Source: CADCWK01 sp035944555
GTDB lineage: Bacteria > Chloroflexota > Chloroflexia > Thermomicrobiales > UBA6265
Length of the DNA: 64,000 nt
Reading direction: 5' to 3'
Assembly (NCBI GenBank): GCA_035944555.1
Contig: DASZAY010000015.1
Span: 1-64,000 of the forward strand
The notes beneath the pieces are model-generated. The model saw only the letters and a program-made list of their open reading frames with translations. It ran no database searches and had not been told where the DNA came from. The first letter of the stretch is position 1. Each line of letters opens with the position of its first letter. Shown here piece after piece: positions 45,023 through 53,058 of the stretch. The translations under genes were made by a program, and so were the position numbers.

Positions 45023-46456
45023 TCATCGGTGGTAACGGACGGGTCCGCCACTGGTTTCGCGGGCGGCCTTGTTCAGCCGCCGGTTGAGATGCAGTCCTTC
45101 GAGGATGAACTCGACGCCGGACGCGACGACCGCCGGGTTGCCCCCGACCGCGAGACGATCCAGCCCTTCCCGCACCCCGTCGAGGTGACTGAGCTGGTGA
45201 ACGTAGTCCATCGCCGGCATCAGTTCACTGGACTCGATGGCCAGGCCGTTCTCGAACGCCTGAACCAGTGCCTCGAATTGTCGCACCGAGAAGTAACGAT
45301 TGAATGTCGAGACGATGGCGTTCTGGATAAGACGGTCGACGATCTGCTCCTCGCGAACCTCACCCATCGTCTCGAACTCGATCTTGCCGGTGGTGCTGGC
45401 GAGCACGGCGGCGAGGTCGGAAATGCGGGGCGCGGCCTGGCGCTCGTCCAGCCGGATCGCCCGGCGCGTGGCGTTGGCGATCACGCTCTCGTAGTTCGCG
45501 ATGCTCATTCGGACCGACACGCCGGAGCGCTGGGAGACGTCGCTGGACTGGCGTGCCTGGTGCGTGATGCTGGCGACGAGTTCCTTCATGAACAGCGGGA
45601 CGTCGACCGTGATCCCGTCATCCGGGAACCGCGCTACCTCCTGATCCATGATCTCGACTTCGAGTTCGACCGACTCGGGGTAGTGGGTCCGGATCTGGCT
45701 GCCGTACCGGTCCTTGAGCGGCGTGATGATCCGCCCGCGGTTGGTGTAGTCCTCGGGATTGGCCGACGCGACGACCAGCACGTCTAGGGGCAACTGGATC
45801 TTGTAGCCCCGGATCTGGACGTCGCGCTCCTCCATGATGTTGAGGAGGCCGACCTGGATCCGCTCGGCGAGATCGGGCAGCTCGTTGAGGATGAACACGC
45901 CCCGGTTGGTCCGCGGGATCAGCCCGTACGAGATCGTCAGCTCGTCCGAGAGATAGCGGCCCTCGGCCACCTTGATCGGATCGACCTCTCCGATCAGGTC
46001 AGCGATGGTCGTGTCCGGGGTGGCCAGCTTCTCGCCGTAACGCCGCTCCCGGGGAAGCCATTCGATCGGGGTATCGTCGCCCTGCTCCGCGATCAGGTCA
46101 CGGGCGTAGCGGGAAATCGGCTCGAACGGGTCGTCATTTACCTCGGACCCGGCGACGACCGGAACCACCTCGTCGAGCAGGCTGGTCAGGCTGCGCGCGA
46201 TCCGCGTCTTGGCCTGGCCCCGCTCGCCGAGGAGGATGATGTCCTGGCCGGAGAGGATGGCATTCTCGATCTGTGGGATGACGGTCTGGTCATAGCCCAC
46301 CACGCCCGGAAACAGACGATCCCCGCGCCGGATCTTCGCGATCAGGTTGGCGCGGAGCTCCTGGCGCAGCGTCTTCGGCTGGTATCCGCTGGCGCGAAGG
46401 GTTCCGAGCGTCGTCGGGCGGTCAGTGGCGGGGGCCGGCTGGTTGGTCGTCGTCAT
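45023..46456 (-). CDS. MoxR/magnesium chelatase subunit I-like AAA+ ATPase
   Basis: A 477-residue AAA+ ATPase. The Walker A is ILLGERGQAKTRIARSL, a MoxR/ChlI-type variant. The Walker B and sensor region is RGVFILNELPDLAERIQVGL, then LLNIMEERDVQIRGYKIQLP and VVASANPEDYTNRGRIITPL. An AAGAGG lies 5 bases before the ATG. It precedes two membrane proteins, a VWA protein and a micropeptide on the same strand. In known systems such an ATPase remodels or loads metal into a client with help from the VWA partner. It is about the length of actinobacterial Rv0958-type proteins, with which the pair can be compared. Confidence 0.85.
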   Translation of the reverse strand: MTTTNQPAPATDRPTTLGTLRASGYQPKTLRQELRANLIAKIRRGDRLFPGVVGYDQTVIPQIENAILSGQDIILLGERGQAKTRIARSLTSLLDEVVPVVAGSEVNDDPFEPISRYARDLIAEQGDDTPIEWLPRERRYGEKLATPDTTIADLIGEVDPIKVAEGRYLSDELTISYGLIPRTNRGVFILNELPDLAERIQVGLLNIMEERDVQIRGYKIQLPLDVLVVASANPEDYTNRGRIITPLKDRYGSQIRTHYPESVELEVEIMDQEVARFPDDGITVDVPLFMKELVASITHQARQSSDVSQRSGVSVRMSIANYESVIANATRRAIRLDERQAAPRISDLAAVLASTTGKIEFETMGEVREEQIVDRLIQNAIVSTFNRYFSVRQFEALVQAFENGLAIESSELMPAMDYVHQLSHLDGVREGLDRLAVGGNPAVVASGVEFILEGLHLNRRLNKAARETSGGPVRYHR

Positions 46457-46654
46457 CGCTGCCTCTTGGCCCGACCCGGTCGTCGCCGTCGTGATGGGTC
46501 ACCTGGGGCGGCCGGGGCAGTGCTGATGGGCGGGGACCGGGTGGTATGGTCGGCCCTCGCGGGGTCCCTGGTTCGAATGCAATGGTACAACCCGGACCCC
46601 GGCGCGGGACCGCCGCCGACCTGCGCGCATGGGCAGGACACCCCTATCCCGGGT
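46457..46654. other. 198-base gap upstream of the MoxR-type gene
   Basis: No gene is seen. It probably contains the promoter of the MoxR/VWA operon on the minus strand, but I could not pick out a reliable -35/-10. Confidence 0.35.
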
Positions 46655-47419
46655 TCACGGTACGACCAGGAACTGCCCGTCATCGGGCTGCCCATCCAGC
46701 CGACACCGGAGGCGCTCCGGCATCACTAACGGGCTGCCCCCCAGGTCGACCGGCTCGAAGACCACGCCGCCACCCGGAACCTCTCGCGGCACCCAGGCTT
46801 CCCCGATGCGGGAACGAATCTCCCCCTCATCAGTAACGAGGCCGATGATCACATCAAACGTGGCGACGCGGCTGATGGACAAACGAAGGGGGTACCCACA
46901 GAGCAGCCTCACGACTCCGGCCGGATCCTCGGCGTGTGCGGTCGCGATAAGCGCCGCACCACGATTACCCAGTCCCAGGAAGGTGTCGACGGCCGGGCCC
47001 CAGAGGTAGGACGGCAGGTGCCCGCTGATCTCTTCCGCGACGACGACGGTCGCGCCGGGATTGAAGCCCGGCTGGCGGCTCCAAACGAACGACTCGCCCG
47101 CGCCCCGAAGCCGGATCCGCCGGTCGGCCGGGGGGTACCACGGCAATAGCGCTTCGAGGAGCGTCGTCTTGCCGCAGCCACTCGGCCCACCGATCACGAG
47201 CAGACTCGCCCGTGACCGCGCGAGCCGCGCCAGGGTCGAAGCCACTCCGGGTGCGACTGATCCGCCAGCCACCAGTTCGGCGAGGCTGCGCCGTCCCCCG
47301 AGGGCGCCATCGACCCCGAGCCAGGGCAATAGCCGCTCCTCGACGCGCAGTCGATCCGCGGATGGTTCGGGATAGAGCGGGTCGCGCCATCCGGGCCGTA
47401 GGTAGGGGATCGTGGTCAT
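46655..47419 (-). CDS. VirB11/CpaF-like P-loop ATPase (solitary, shortened)
   Basis: A 254-residue ATPase. Walker A is LLVIGGPSGCGKTTLLEALL; ATVVVAEEISGHLPSYLW serves as a Walker B/Asp-box-like segment; and AALIATAHAEDPAGVVRLL resembles the His-box of CpaF/VirB11 secretion ATPases (T-x-H-A-N). It is shorter than CpaF, lacking most of the N-terminal domain, and no pilus or secretion gene lies nearby. Its start is 8 bases after the DUF2171 stop, with no own ribosome site, so translation is probably coupled to that gene. Motor, pilus or signal function is equally open. Confidence 0.65.
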   Translation of the reverse strand: MTTIPYLRPGWRDPLYPEPSADRLRVEERLLPWLGVDGALGGRRSLAELVAGGSVAPGVASTLARLARSRASLLVIGGPSGCGKTTLLEALLPWYPPADRRIRLRGAGESFVWSRQPGFNPGATVVVAEEISGHLPSYLWGPAVDTFLGLGNRGAALIATAHAEDPAGVVRLLCGYPLRLSISRVATFDVIIGLVTDEGEIRSRIGEAWVPREVPGGGVVFEPVDLGGSPLVMPERLRCRLDGQPDDGQFLVVP

Positions 47420-47427
47420 CGGGGCGG

Positions 47428-47964
47428 TCAGGAGGGGCGTCCGACCGGATCAGAGGGATCGTCTGGCGATGGGTCAGGGTCACCATCCGGCTGACCCCTG
47501 TCTGTGTAGTCCTCATCGACATCGACGGCCGCGACACCGAGCGTGGCGAAGTCGGCCGCCGGCGGGATGGTTCCCAGCAGCGAGCCCATGCCAGCGGTGA
47601 CGGGGTCGCCCTCGCGGCGCTCGCGCTCGTCGGCAGGGGCGACCAGGTCCGTCGGCCCCGCCAGAGCAATCCCCGACGACCCCGCGTCATTACCACTATT
47701 CGCACCGGACTGCTCGCCCGGGCGCCGGTCCCAGCCCTGCACCAGCGCCTCGTCACGGCTGACGCTCAGGAGCACGCGCTCAGGCTCGGCAGTGGACACG
47801 GCGGTCATCGGCACGAAGTAGTCCGTCGGGAAGAACAGCCCCTTCTCGACGACGAGATAGTCCTGGCTCACCTCGATGATGGTTCCGAGCTTCTCGCCGT
47901 CGGTGCCGTAGACGTCGGTGCCTGGCTGCATGGCGGTCATCAGATCGTTCCGGTGTTCGTCCAT
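47428..47964 (-). CDS. DUF2171 (PRC-barrel-like) protein
   Basis: A 178-residue protein. The N-terminal half is a DUF2171 domain, with VYGTDGEKLGTIIEVSQDYL and then VEKGLFFPTDYFVPMTAVS, a small beta-barrel. The C-terminal half is an acidic, Pro/Gly-rich tail without predicted fold. The frame is open to 48330, but the ATG at 47964 with AGAGGG 7 bases upstream starts just before the domain. No signal peptide is present. It is 8 bases upstream of the VirB11-like ATPase gene, so the two are one transcription unit. The family is common in stress-related settings but has no defined activity. Confidence 0.78.
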   Translation of the reverse strand: MDEHRNDLMTAMQPGTDVYGTDGEKLGTIIEVSQDYLVVEKGLFFPTDYFVPMTAVSTAEPERVLLSVSRDEALVQGWDRRPGEQSGANSGNDAGSSGIALAGPTDLVAPADERERREGDPVTAGMGSLLGTIPPAADFATLGVAAVDVDEDYTDRGQPDGDPDPSPDDPSDPVGRPS

Positions 47965-48335
47965 TGCTGTTCCCTCTCGATGGAGTCTGTTCTCATGCCC
48001 GGCCCATCTGCGGTCGGGTACGACCACGTTGTGGTGCTTGGCATCCGGCTGTCGCCGGGGCGTCGCCCGCTGTCGGAATTGCACCGTCAATGCCACTTGA
48101 GCTTCAGGGCGGGGCGAGGAGCGGGATCGCGGGGCAGACGTTTGCCTTGGCCCCGCTGCTGAAGCTGGAGAATGGTCCGCCGCGACGATCGTTACGATGG
48201 TCCATGGAAGCGGTCCGGATCGTGCGTCAGCGGAAAACGTTGGTCCCTCCGGGCAGTGCGGCCGAGCGGATGGACCCCTTCCCGACCTCGGTTGCCCGTC
48301 GGCGCAAGGACGAAGGGCATTGAAAGGCAAACACC
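47965..48335. other. Divergent intergenic stretch
   Basis: 371 bases between the divergent DUF2171 and small-protein genes. A short palindrome, CCACGTTGTGG near 48026, may be an operator half. I see no gene. Confidence 0.4.
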
Positions 48336-48578
48336 ATGTCCGTTAGCTCCCGCGCATTCCGGCTCGAGTTCCACAGTGAGGGTCAGTCAATCCTGCTGGA
48401 GAAGACGGCCGATCCTACCCTCGCCCGCGACATCCTTGCCCGGCACACCGAGAGTCTCAAGGCGAGCGCCTCGATCGGTCGGCTCGTCCTGCTCGACGAG
48501 AGCAGTGGCCAGGTGCTGGCTCGGAAGACACTCAAGGGCCGATCCAAGTCGGCCAGCCGATCGGCCTACGCCAGCTGA
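48336..48578 (+). CDS. Small protein of unknown function
   Basis: An 80-residue soluble protein. It begins MSVSSRAFRLEFHSEGQSILLEK and has a helix (DPTLARDILARHTESLKASA), then a strand-like VLLDESSGQVLARKTLK and a Ser/Lys-rich tail. A GAAAGG lies 8 bases before the ATG, and codon use fits the neighbours. I do not recognise a family. It is probably a monocistronic unit ending at the terminator near 48899. Confidence 0.55.
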   Translation: MSVSSRAFRLEFHSEGQSILLEKTADPTLARDILARHTESLKASASIGRLVLLDESSGQVLARKTLKGRSKSASRSAYAS

Positions 48579-48898
48579 TCCGCCTCGGCGCCCTCTGCCA
48601 AAGGCGGGTGGCACGCGATGTGCTTCCTCTCGTAGTACGTCAGTCGCGGAGTCCGATCGGGAACCGAAGCCGGGGAACGAGCCGTTGGCACCAGACTTGC
48701 GTAGCTATCAAACAACGAAGGCCGATGGTCTTCGAAGCCAACGGCAACGACAACTGCTCGGGGACCTCCTCTCTCATGACCGGCCAACCCGGACATGCAC
48801 GCCGCGAAGCCATCCTGCTCCACCAGGTGAGCGGCTAACCTTCAGGAGCACCTTCACTCCCCTTCACTCCCCCTTCGGAGAACCGAGCAGCACTTCTC
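48579..48898. other. Gene-free stretch before a terminator
   Basis: 320 bases with no supportable gene in either strand. It separates the small gene at 48336 from a strong terminator, so it may be a long 3' UTR or hold an unseen small RNA. Confidence 0.35.
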
Positions 48899-48932
48899 AG
48901 GCGGGCGGCGACAAGCCGCCCGCCTACTTTTT
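48899..48932 (+). terminator. Rho-independent terminator
   Basis: An 11-bp perfect GC-rich stem (48899-48909 with 48915-48925), 5-base loop, followed by a T-run (ACTTTTTCCC). It terminates plus-strand transcripts from the 48336 gene or the region after it. Confidence 0.88.
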
Positions 48933-48983
48933 CCCTCTTTGTATCCGTTCCGCCAACGGCCTCATGTTCCGACACGCCCGTAA

Positions 48984-49023
48984 CGACGATGGCCGCCTCC
49001 TGCAAGGGAGGCGGCCATCGTCG
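48984..49023. terminator. Terminator of the S9 peptidase gene
   Basis: A perfect 17-bp stem (48984-49000 with 49007-49023) around a 6-base loop, 20 bases beyond the minus-strand stop at 49044. The AT content behind it on that strand (TTACGGG) gives only a short U-run. Confidence 0.8.
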
Positions 49024-49043
49024 GTTTCGAAGGGACCGGTCGG

Positions 49044-50912
49044 TCAGGCGCGGAGGTGCTGGTCTAGGAAGTCGACCATCGCTCCGTACGCCTTCACGCG
49101 GTTCGGCCGCCGGACCAGACCATGCCCCTCGTCGTCGAAGATCATCAGCTCGGCGATGCCGCCGTGCCCGCGGACTGCCTCGACGATCTGCTCCGTCTCA
49201 TCGAGCGGGACCCGGGGGTCGTTCCGCCCGTGGACGACCATCAGCGGTGCCCGGATGTTTGCGACCCGGTGGATCGGCGACAGCTCGCGGAGCAGGTCCG
49301 CCTGGGTATCCGGGTCTCCGTACTCGGCGGCCCGCAACCGCCGACGCCATGGTCCCGTGTTCTGGAAGAACGAGACGAAGTTGGCGATGCCCACGACGTC
49401 GACGCCGGCTGCCCATCGCTCCGGCTGCGTGGTCAGGGCCGCGAGGACCATGAACCCGCCGTACGACACACCGTAGATGGCAATCCGGTCGTCGATTACC
49501 TCTGGCTGAGCCCGGAGCCAGTCATGAGCCGCTGCCAGGTCGGCGACCGAGTCGTAACGCTTCTCGCGGTCGTCGAGATGGCAATACGTCCGGCCATAAC
49601 CCGAGCTCCCCCGGACATTGGTGGAGAGAACCGCGAAGCTCCGACCGAGCAGGAACTGCAGGACCGGCTGCCAGCCTGCGCGCCGCTGCCCCTCCGGCCC
49701 ACCATGGACATCAACAACTACCGGGAACGGGCCGTCGCCCTCCGGGACGAACCAGAAGGCCGGGATCTCTCGCCCGTCGAATGAGGTGAAGCGGACGATT
49801 TCCGGGTCGACCAGAGTGGCAGGGTCGAGATCGCCGTAGGCCGGCGGCACCACCGCGCGCGCCTGCCCATCCGGGGCGACCAGCCAGACGGCGCCCGGCT
49901 CGGTCGGCGAGGTGATCGAAACGGCCAGTGACTCCCCGGAGGGGGACCAGGTGAGCCGGTCGACGGTCCCGGCTGGTAGCTCCGATACGACCGTCGTGGT
50001 GCCGTCCGGCGAGCGGAGGGTCACGCGGGAGATGCCATCCTCGTTGACGGACCAGGCGATCCGGCCCGTCTTGTGAGCGACGGCGACGGCCTCGACGTCC
50101 CACTCCGGCTCGGCCAGCACCTCCATGATTTCACCGGTCAGCGACACCCGGACCAAGCGGCAGAACTCGCGATCGCGATTGGTCGCGATCAGGACGCCCT
50201 CGCCACCCGGGGCGAACGTCGCGTCGGCGATCGACGCCTCGCCCTCATGCTCGGTCAGCAGGACGGGCTCGCGGCTCTCGGGGTCGTGGAGATAGAGATT
50301 GGCATCGAGGTTCGACGTGTTCTCCCGGATCAGGAGCCGGCTGCCATCCTCGGAGTACTCCAGCGGATAGAGTGCCGAATCGCGGGCCAGCTGAAGGATC
50401 GGGACCGAGGCCGGGTCAGCCAGCCCGATCACACGGACATCGAAATAGCGGCGGTCGCGCTCGTTGTCGGCGAATGCGAGCCTGGAGCCGTCCGGGGAGA
50501 CCGCGCCGAACGAATGGATCACGCCCGTCTCGCTGGTCAGCGTGACGGGACGGGACGCCCGCGCCGGGTCGCCTCCCGGCAGATCGATCCGCCACAGCTG
50601 CTGATGTTCGTCACCACCGGTGTCCATGCCGAAGAGCAACGCGTCCCCGGCATGGGTCGCCATCAGCGCTGAGATCCGGTCGGGGGTATCCGTGATCTGG
50701 TGGACCGCCAGGCCATGGACCGGGTCGACTGGCTCGGTGACCGGGTCGGACACCCAGAGCTGCGGGATCCCGCTGCGGTCGCTGATGAAGGCGATCCGGT
50801 CGCCGGCCAGCCACGCGGGAGCGGTCACGGTCGGCGCGGCGAAGTACGGCAGCAGGCTCGCGACAGCCCCATCAGACGGCTCGGGCATCGGCGAAGAAAC
50901 GGATCCAGTCAT
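49044..50912 (-). CDS. S9 family peptidase (prolyl oligopeptidase/acylaminoacyl peptidase type)
   Basis: A 622-residue serine peptidase. Residues about 20-370 form a beta-propeller of WD40-like repeats (for example FGAVSPDGSRLAFADN), and the C-terminal alpha/beta-hydrolase domain has the nucleophile Ser483 in IYGVSYGGFMVLAAL, Asp in MVVHGRNDPRVPLDE and His in DDEGHGLVRRPNR. This arrangement is that of S9C acylaminoacyl peptidases. No signal peptide, so cytosolic. GGGGAG lies 5 bases before the ATG. It is the downstream end of a minus-strand run from the GNAT gene (69-base gap). Physiological substrate is unknown, probably oligopeptides. Confidence 0.92.
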   Translation of the reverse strand: MTGSVSSPMPEPSDGAVASLLPYFAAPTVTAPAWLAGDRIAFISDRSGIPQLWVSDPVTEPVDPVHGLAVHQITDTPDRISALMATHAGDALLFGMDTGGDEHQQLWRIDLPGGDPARASRPVTLTSETGVIHSFGAVSPDGSRLAFADNERDRRYFDVRVIGLADPASVPILQLARDSALYPLEYSEDGSRLLIRENTSNLDANLYLHDPESREPVLLTEHEGEASIADATFAPGGEGVLIATNRDREFCRLVRVSLTGEIMEVLAEPEWDVEAVAVAHKTGRIAWSVNEDGISRVTLRSPDGTTTVVSELPAGTVDRLTWSPSGESLAVSITSPTEPGAVWLVAPDGQARAVVPPAYGDLDPATLVDPEIVRFTSFDGREIPAFWFVPEGDGPFPVVVDVHGGPEGQRRAGWQPVLQFLLGRSFAVLSTNVRGSSGYGRTYCHLDDREKRYDSVADLAAAHDWLRAQPEVIDDRIAIYGVSYGGFMVLAALTTQPERWAAGVDVVGIANFVSFFQNTGPWRRRLRAAEYGDPDTQADLLRELSPIHRVANIRAPLMVVHGRNDPRVPLDETEQIVEAVRGHGGIAELMIFDDEGHGLVRRPNRVKAYGAMVDFLDQHLRA

Positions 50913-50981
50913 GGAGGCTCCCCTGGCGTGGCGACGTGCGTCATCCGTCTGACTATACGGCAGCCAAAGGAGGGTCGCCCG

Positions 50982-51470
50982 TTACCCGCTTCCGACGGGC
51001 CGGATCATCTCGATCATCCCCGGCTCGACCCGGTCCGGCGTCGGCACCTCGACGAAGCCGTTCCGGGCGTAGAGGCGGACGGCCGGGGCATTGCCTGGCG
51101 TGACCGAGAGCCTGATCGTGCCGATACCACTCTCCGTCACGTCAGCGACGATCGCCCGGACGAGCGCATCACCCACCCCGGCCCCCCGGGCCGCTGGGGC
51201 CACCCACATCTCGAGCAGCAGCGCCTCTCCGTCCGGGTACGGGGGACGGGCGTGCGCCCAGCCAGCGGTGCCCAAGGGTGTCCCATCGAGGAAGGCCGCA
51301 AACCGAATCTGCCCAGCCATGCGCGCCCGCCACCCGGTCTCGTCGAGCAGGCGGGCATCGGCCAGGGTCGAGCCGAAAGCGGACGGCGCCTCGGTGAGCG
51401 CCGCCAGACGGAGGTGTCGCTCCACGCGCCATTTGTCCGGGGTCAGGCGACGCACGTCGATCTCACGCAT
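50982..51470 (-). CDS. GNAT family N-acetyltransferase
   Basis: A 162-residue acetyltransferase. The strand-helix core is LLLEMWVAPAARGAGVGDAL with the acetyl-CoA loop ARGAGVG, and TIRLSVTPGNAPAVRLYARN followed by GFVEVP completes the GNAT C-terminal motif. Its N-terminal part (RRLTPDKWRVERHLRLAALT) is the variable acceptor region. It lies in a minus-strand group with the S9 peptidase gene and the PRTase fusion gene (28-base gap to the latter), so they may share a transcript. Substrate is not predictable. Confidence 0.83.
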   Translation of the reverse strand: MREIDVRRLTPDKWRVERHLRLAALTEAPSAFGSTLADARLLDETGWRARMAGQIRFAAFLDGTPLGTAGWAHARPPYPDGEALLLEMWVAPAARGAGVGDALVRAIVADVTESGIGTIRLSVTPGNAPAVRLYARNGFVEVPTPDRVEPGMIEMIRPVGSG

Positions 51471-51498
51471 ACCGGCAGGATAGGCTCCTAGACGCCGC

Positions 51499-52569
51499 TC
51501 AACCGGCCGGCAGGATCAGCGATGCGCCAGGTCGCTCATCGAGCGTGGCGACAAACGGGAGATCGGCGAACTGCCGGTGCAAATTCAGCCCGTAACCGAC
51601 GAGGATATCGGCGGCGACCTCGAAGCCGACATGCCCCGGCGTCTGGACCGAGACCCGGGATGCCCGCCGGTCGAGCAGCGCGAGGCTATCGACCACGTCG
51701 GCCCGCCGGCGGCGAAGCCAGCCGTTCATATAGTCGAGTGACAGGCCGGTGCTGATCATCCCGGTCACGAGGATCACGGGCCGATTGCCCACTGGTACTC
51801 GCCCCGACCGGGACACCCGAGCGCGGCCATCGATCAGGTCAAGCGACAGGACATCCAGCTCCGTCGCGGCACCGATCTCCGCCAGCCGGGCCGCGATGTC
51901 GGTCGCGACCCGCGTGCCCCCCGCCCCGATCGCGACCAGGGCCGGCATCCGGTCGCCACAGGCGTGGCGGGAAGCCAGTCCATCCGCCAGCTCGATCACA
52001 CGGGACTGAAGCGCCGGCGAGTCGATCACGACGCGTCCCGCCCTGGCCCCTTCCAGGACGTCGCCCTTCTCCGGTGATAGGTCGCAGGCAGACCACGCGG
52101 CGAGCATCCGATGATAGTCGCGGCGATAGAGCAGCACGACACGCGAGCCAGGGCAGCACGACCGGAAGCGCCGGACCTTGCGGTGCTTCCGGGTCACCAG
52201 GCTCTGGCGCATAGACGTCAGCTCGACGTAGGTGCGGGCGTCCGGCAGGTAGAAATCCGGCGTAAAGCATTCCGCCGGCGATCCGTCCGGCCGACGCCGT
52301 AGCAGGAACGTCGTCGGCTCGTAGCACCAGCGGATGCCATAGGCGGTGAGCAGGTCGGCGAAGTGGCGCTCGAACGGGTGGGCGAACGACGGGGCGGACC
52401 GCAGGACCGGACGGAGCGCTGGGAACGCCAACTGGGCTGCCTCGCTCCGTCCCGATACCGGCAGTGGTCCCCGTCCCGTCACCAGCCCTGCTCCCCGGCC
52501 CGAAACCGTCATCGTCCTGTCCGGGATGGCCGGAAGCAGGTCCCACGACCACCCCCGGAGGGCAGCCAT
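51499..52569 (-). CDS. Fusion of a PD-(D/E)XK-like domain with a degenerate hypoxanthine phosphoribosyltransferase-like domain
   Basis: A 356-residue two-domain protein. Residues 65-155 look like a restriction-endonuclease fold: FERHFADLL, then CFTPDFYLPDARTYVELTS, with Asp105 and Glu116 placed as in P-D...E-x-K, but the Lys is Thr118. Residues 205-345 match HPRT in shape: AIGAGGTRVA, VILVTGMISTGLSLDY (265-280) and VGFEVAADILVGYGLNL. The PRPP loop of HPRT, VEDIxDTG, here reads VTGMISTG, so all three acidic residues are lost, and the Asp of GYGLD is Asn329. Both sites look inactive or altered. The start is uncertain: no ribosome site is seen near 52569, and the first 60 residues are unstructured. 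Next to the GNAT and S9 genes. Confidence 0.72.
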   Translation of the reverse strand: MAALRGWSWDLLPAIPDRTMTVSGRGAGLVTGRGPLPVSGRSEAAQLAFPALRPVLRSAPSFAHPFERHFADLLTAYGIRWCYEPTTFLLRRRPDGSPAECFTPDFYLPDARTYVELTSMRQSLVTRKHRKVRRFRSCCPGSRVVLLYRRDYHRMLAAWSACDLSPEKGDVLEGARAGRVVIDSPALQSRVIELADGLASRHACGDRMPALVAIGAGGTRVATDIAARLAEIGAATELDVLSLDLIDGRARVSRSGRVPVGNRPVILVTGMISTGLSLDYMNGWLRRRRADVVDSLALLDRRASRVSVQTPGHVGFEVAADILVGYGLNLHRQFADLPFVATLDERPGASLILPAG

Positions 52570-52786
52570 GGCGTCGAGCGGGTGAGTCAGGCGGGTGCCG
52601 GGAGTCTGTCATACGGGTACGGGAGCGACAACGGCCTGTCTGTCACCGTTATCGAACGATTATTCCGCCGGCATGGGACCATTGCCCGCAAGCGCCTTCC
52701 CCACGTGGCGAACCTACGCACCTCGCCGCCCCATGCCTGCCTGTCAGCGCTTGCCACGCGTCACCCACCTTCGGGAGCCAAGGACC

Positions 52787-52996
52787 ATGCCGAACCGACG
52801 ACCCTCGACGTGCCTCCGGCTGACCCCAGAGGAGGAAAGCATCCCCGACGCCGACGAGGACGAGATCGACGACACCCTTCCGTCCGACCTCTGGTTCCGG
52901 GCTTCCACCCGGCGGCGACCCGGAGCGCGAGGGGGCACCGGACACCGCTCCGGGGCAGCCCGATGGGGTACACGGGTATACTTGTCAACGTTTTAG
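52787..52996 (+). CDS. Possible small acidic protein
   Basis: A 69-codon frame, ATG 52787 to TAG 52996, within the 489-base gap before lpd. The middle reads LTPEEESIPDADEDEIDDTL, a plausible acidic protein, but the C-terminal third is Arg/Gly-rich and resembles noncoding translation. A GGGAG lies about 13 bases before the ATG, which is rather far. The lpd promoter-like TATACT is inside its 3' end. I list it as a possibility only. The rest of the gap holds no other gene. Confidence 0.25.
   Translation: MPNRRPSTCLRLTPEEESIPDADEDEIDDTLPSDLWFRASTRRRPGARGGTGHRSGAARWGTRVYLSTF
52977..52982 (+). promoter_or_regulatory. Putative -10 of the lipoamide dehydrogenase gene
   Basis: TATACT, in the context GGGTATACTTG, lies about 76 bases before the ATG. 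The same context precedes uvrC (62297). No convincing -35 is found at 17 bases. Confidence 0.35.
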
Positions 52997-53058
52997 CGAC
53001 GCCGGCGGGCCGGGTTCGGCCACCCCGGACCGGTCGCCTGGCGCGAAGAGGGAGACCA

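Noticed and set aside
48566..48823. An 85-codon minus-strand frame between two plus-strand features
   Set aside because: No ribosome site or domain. Amino-acid content looks like noncoding translation.
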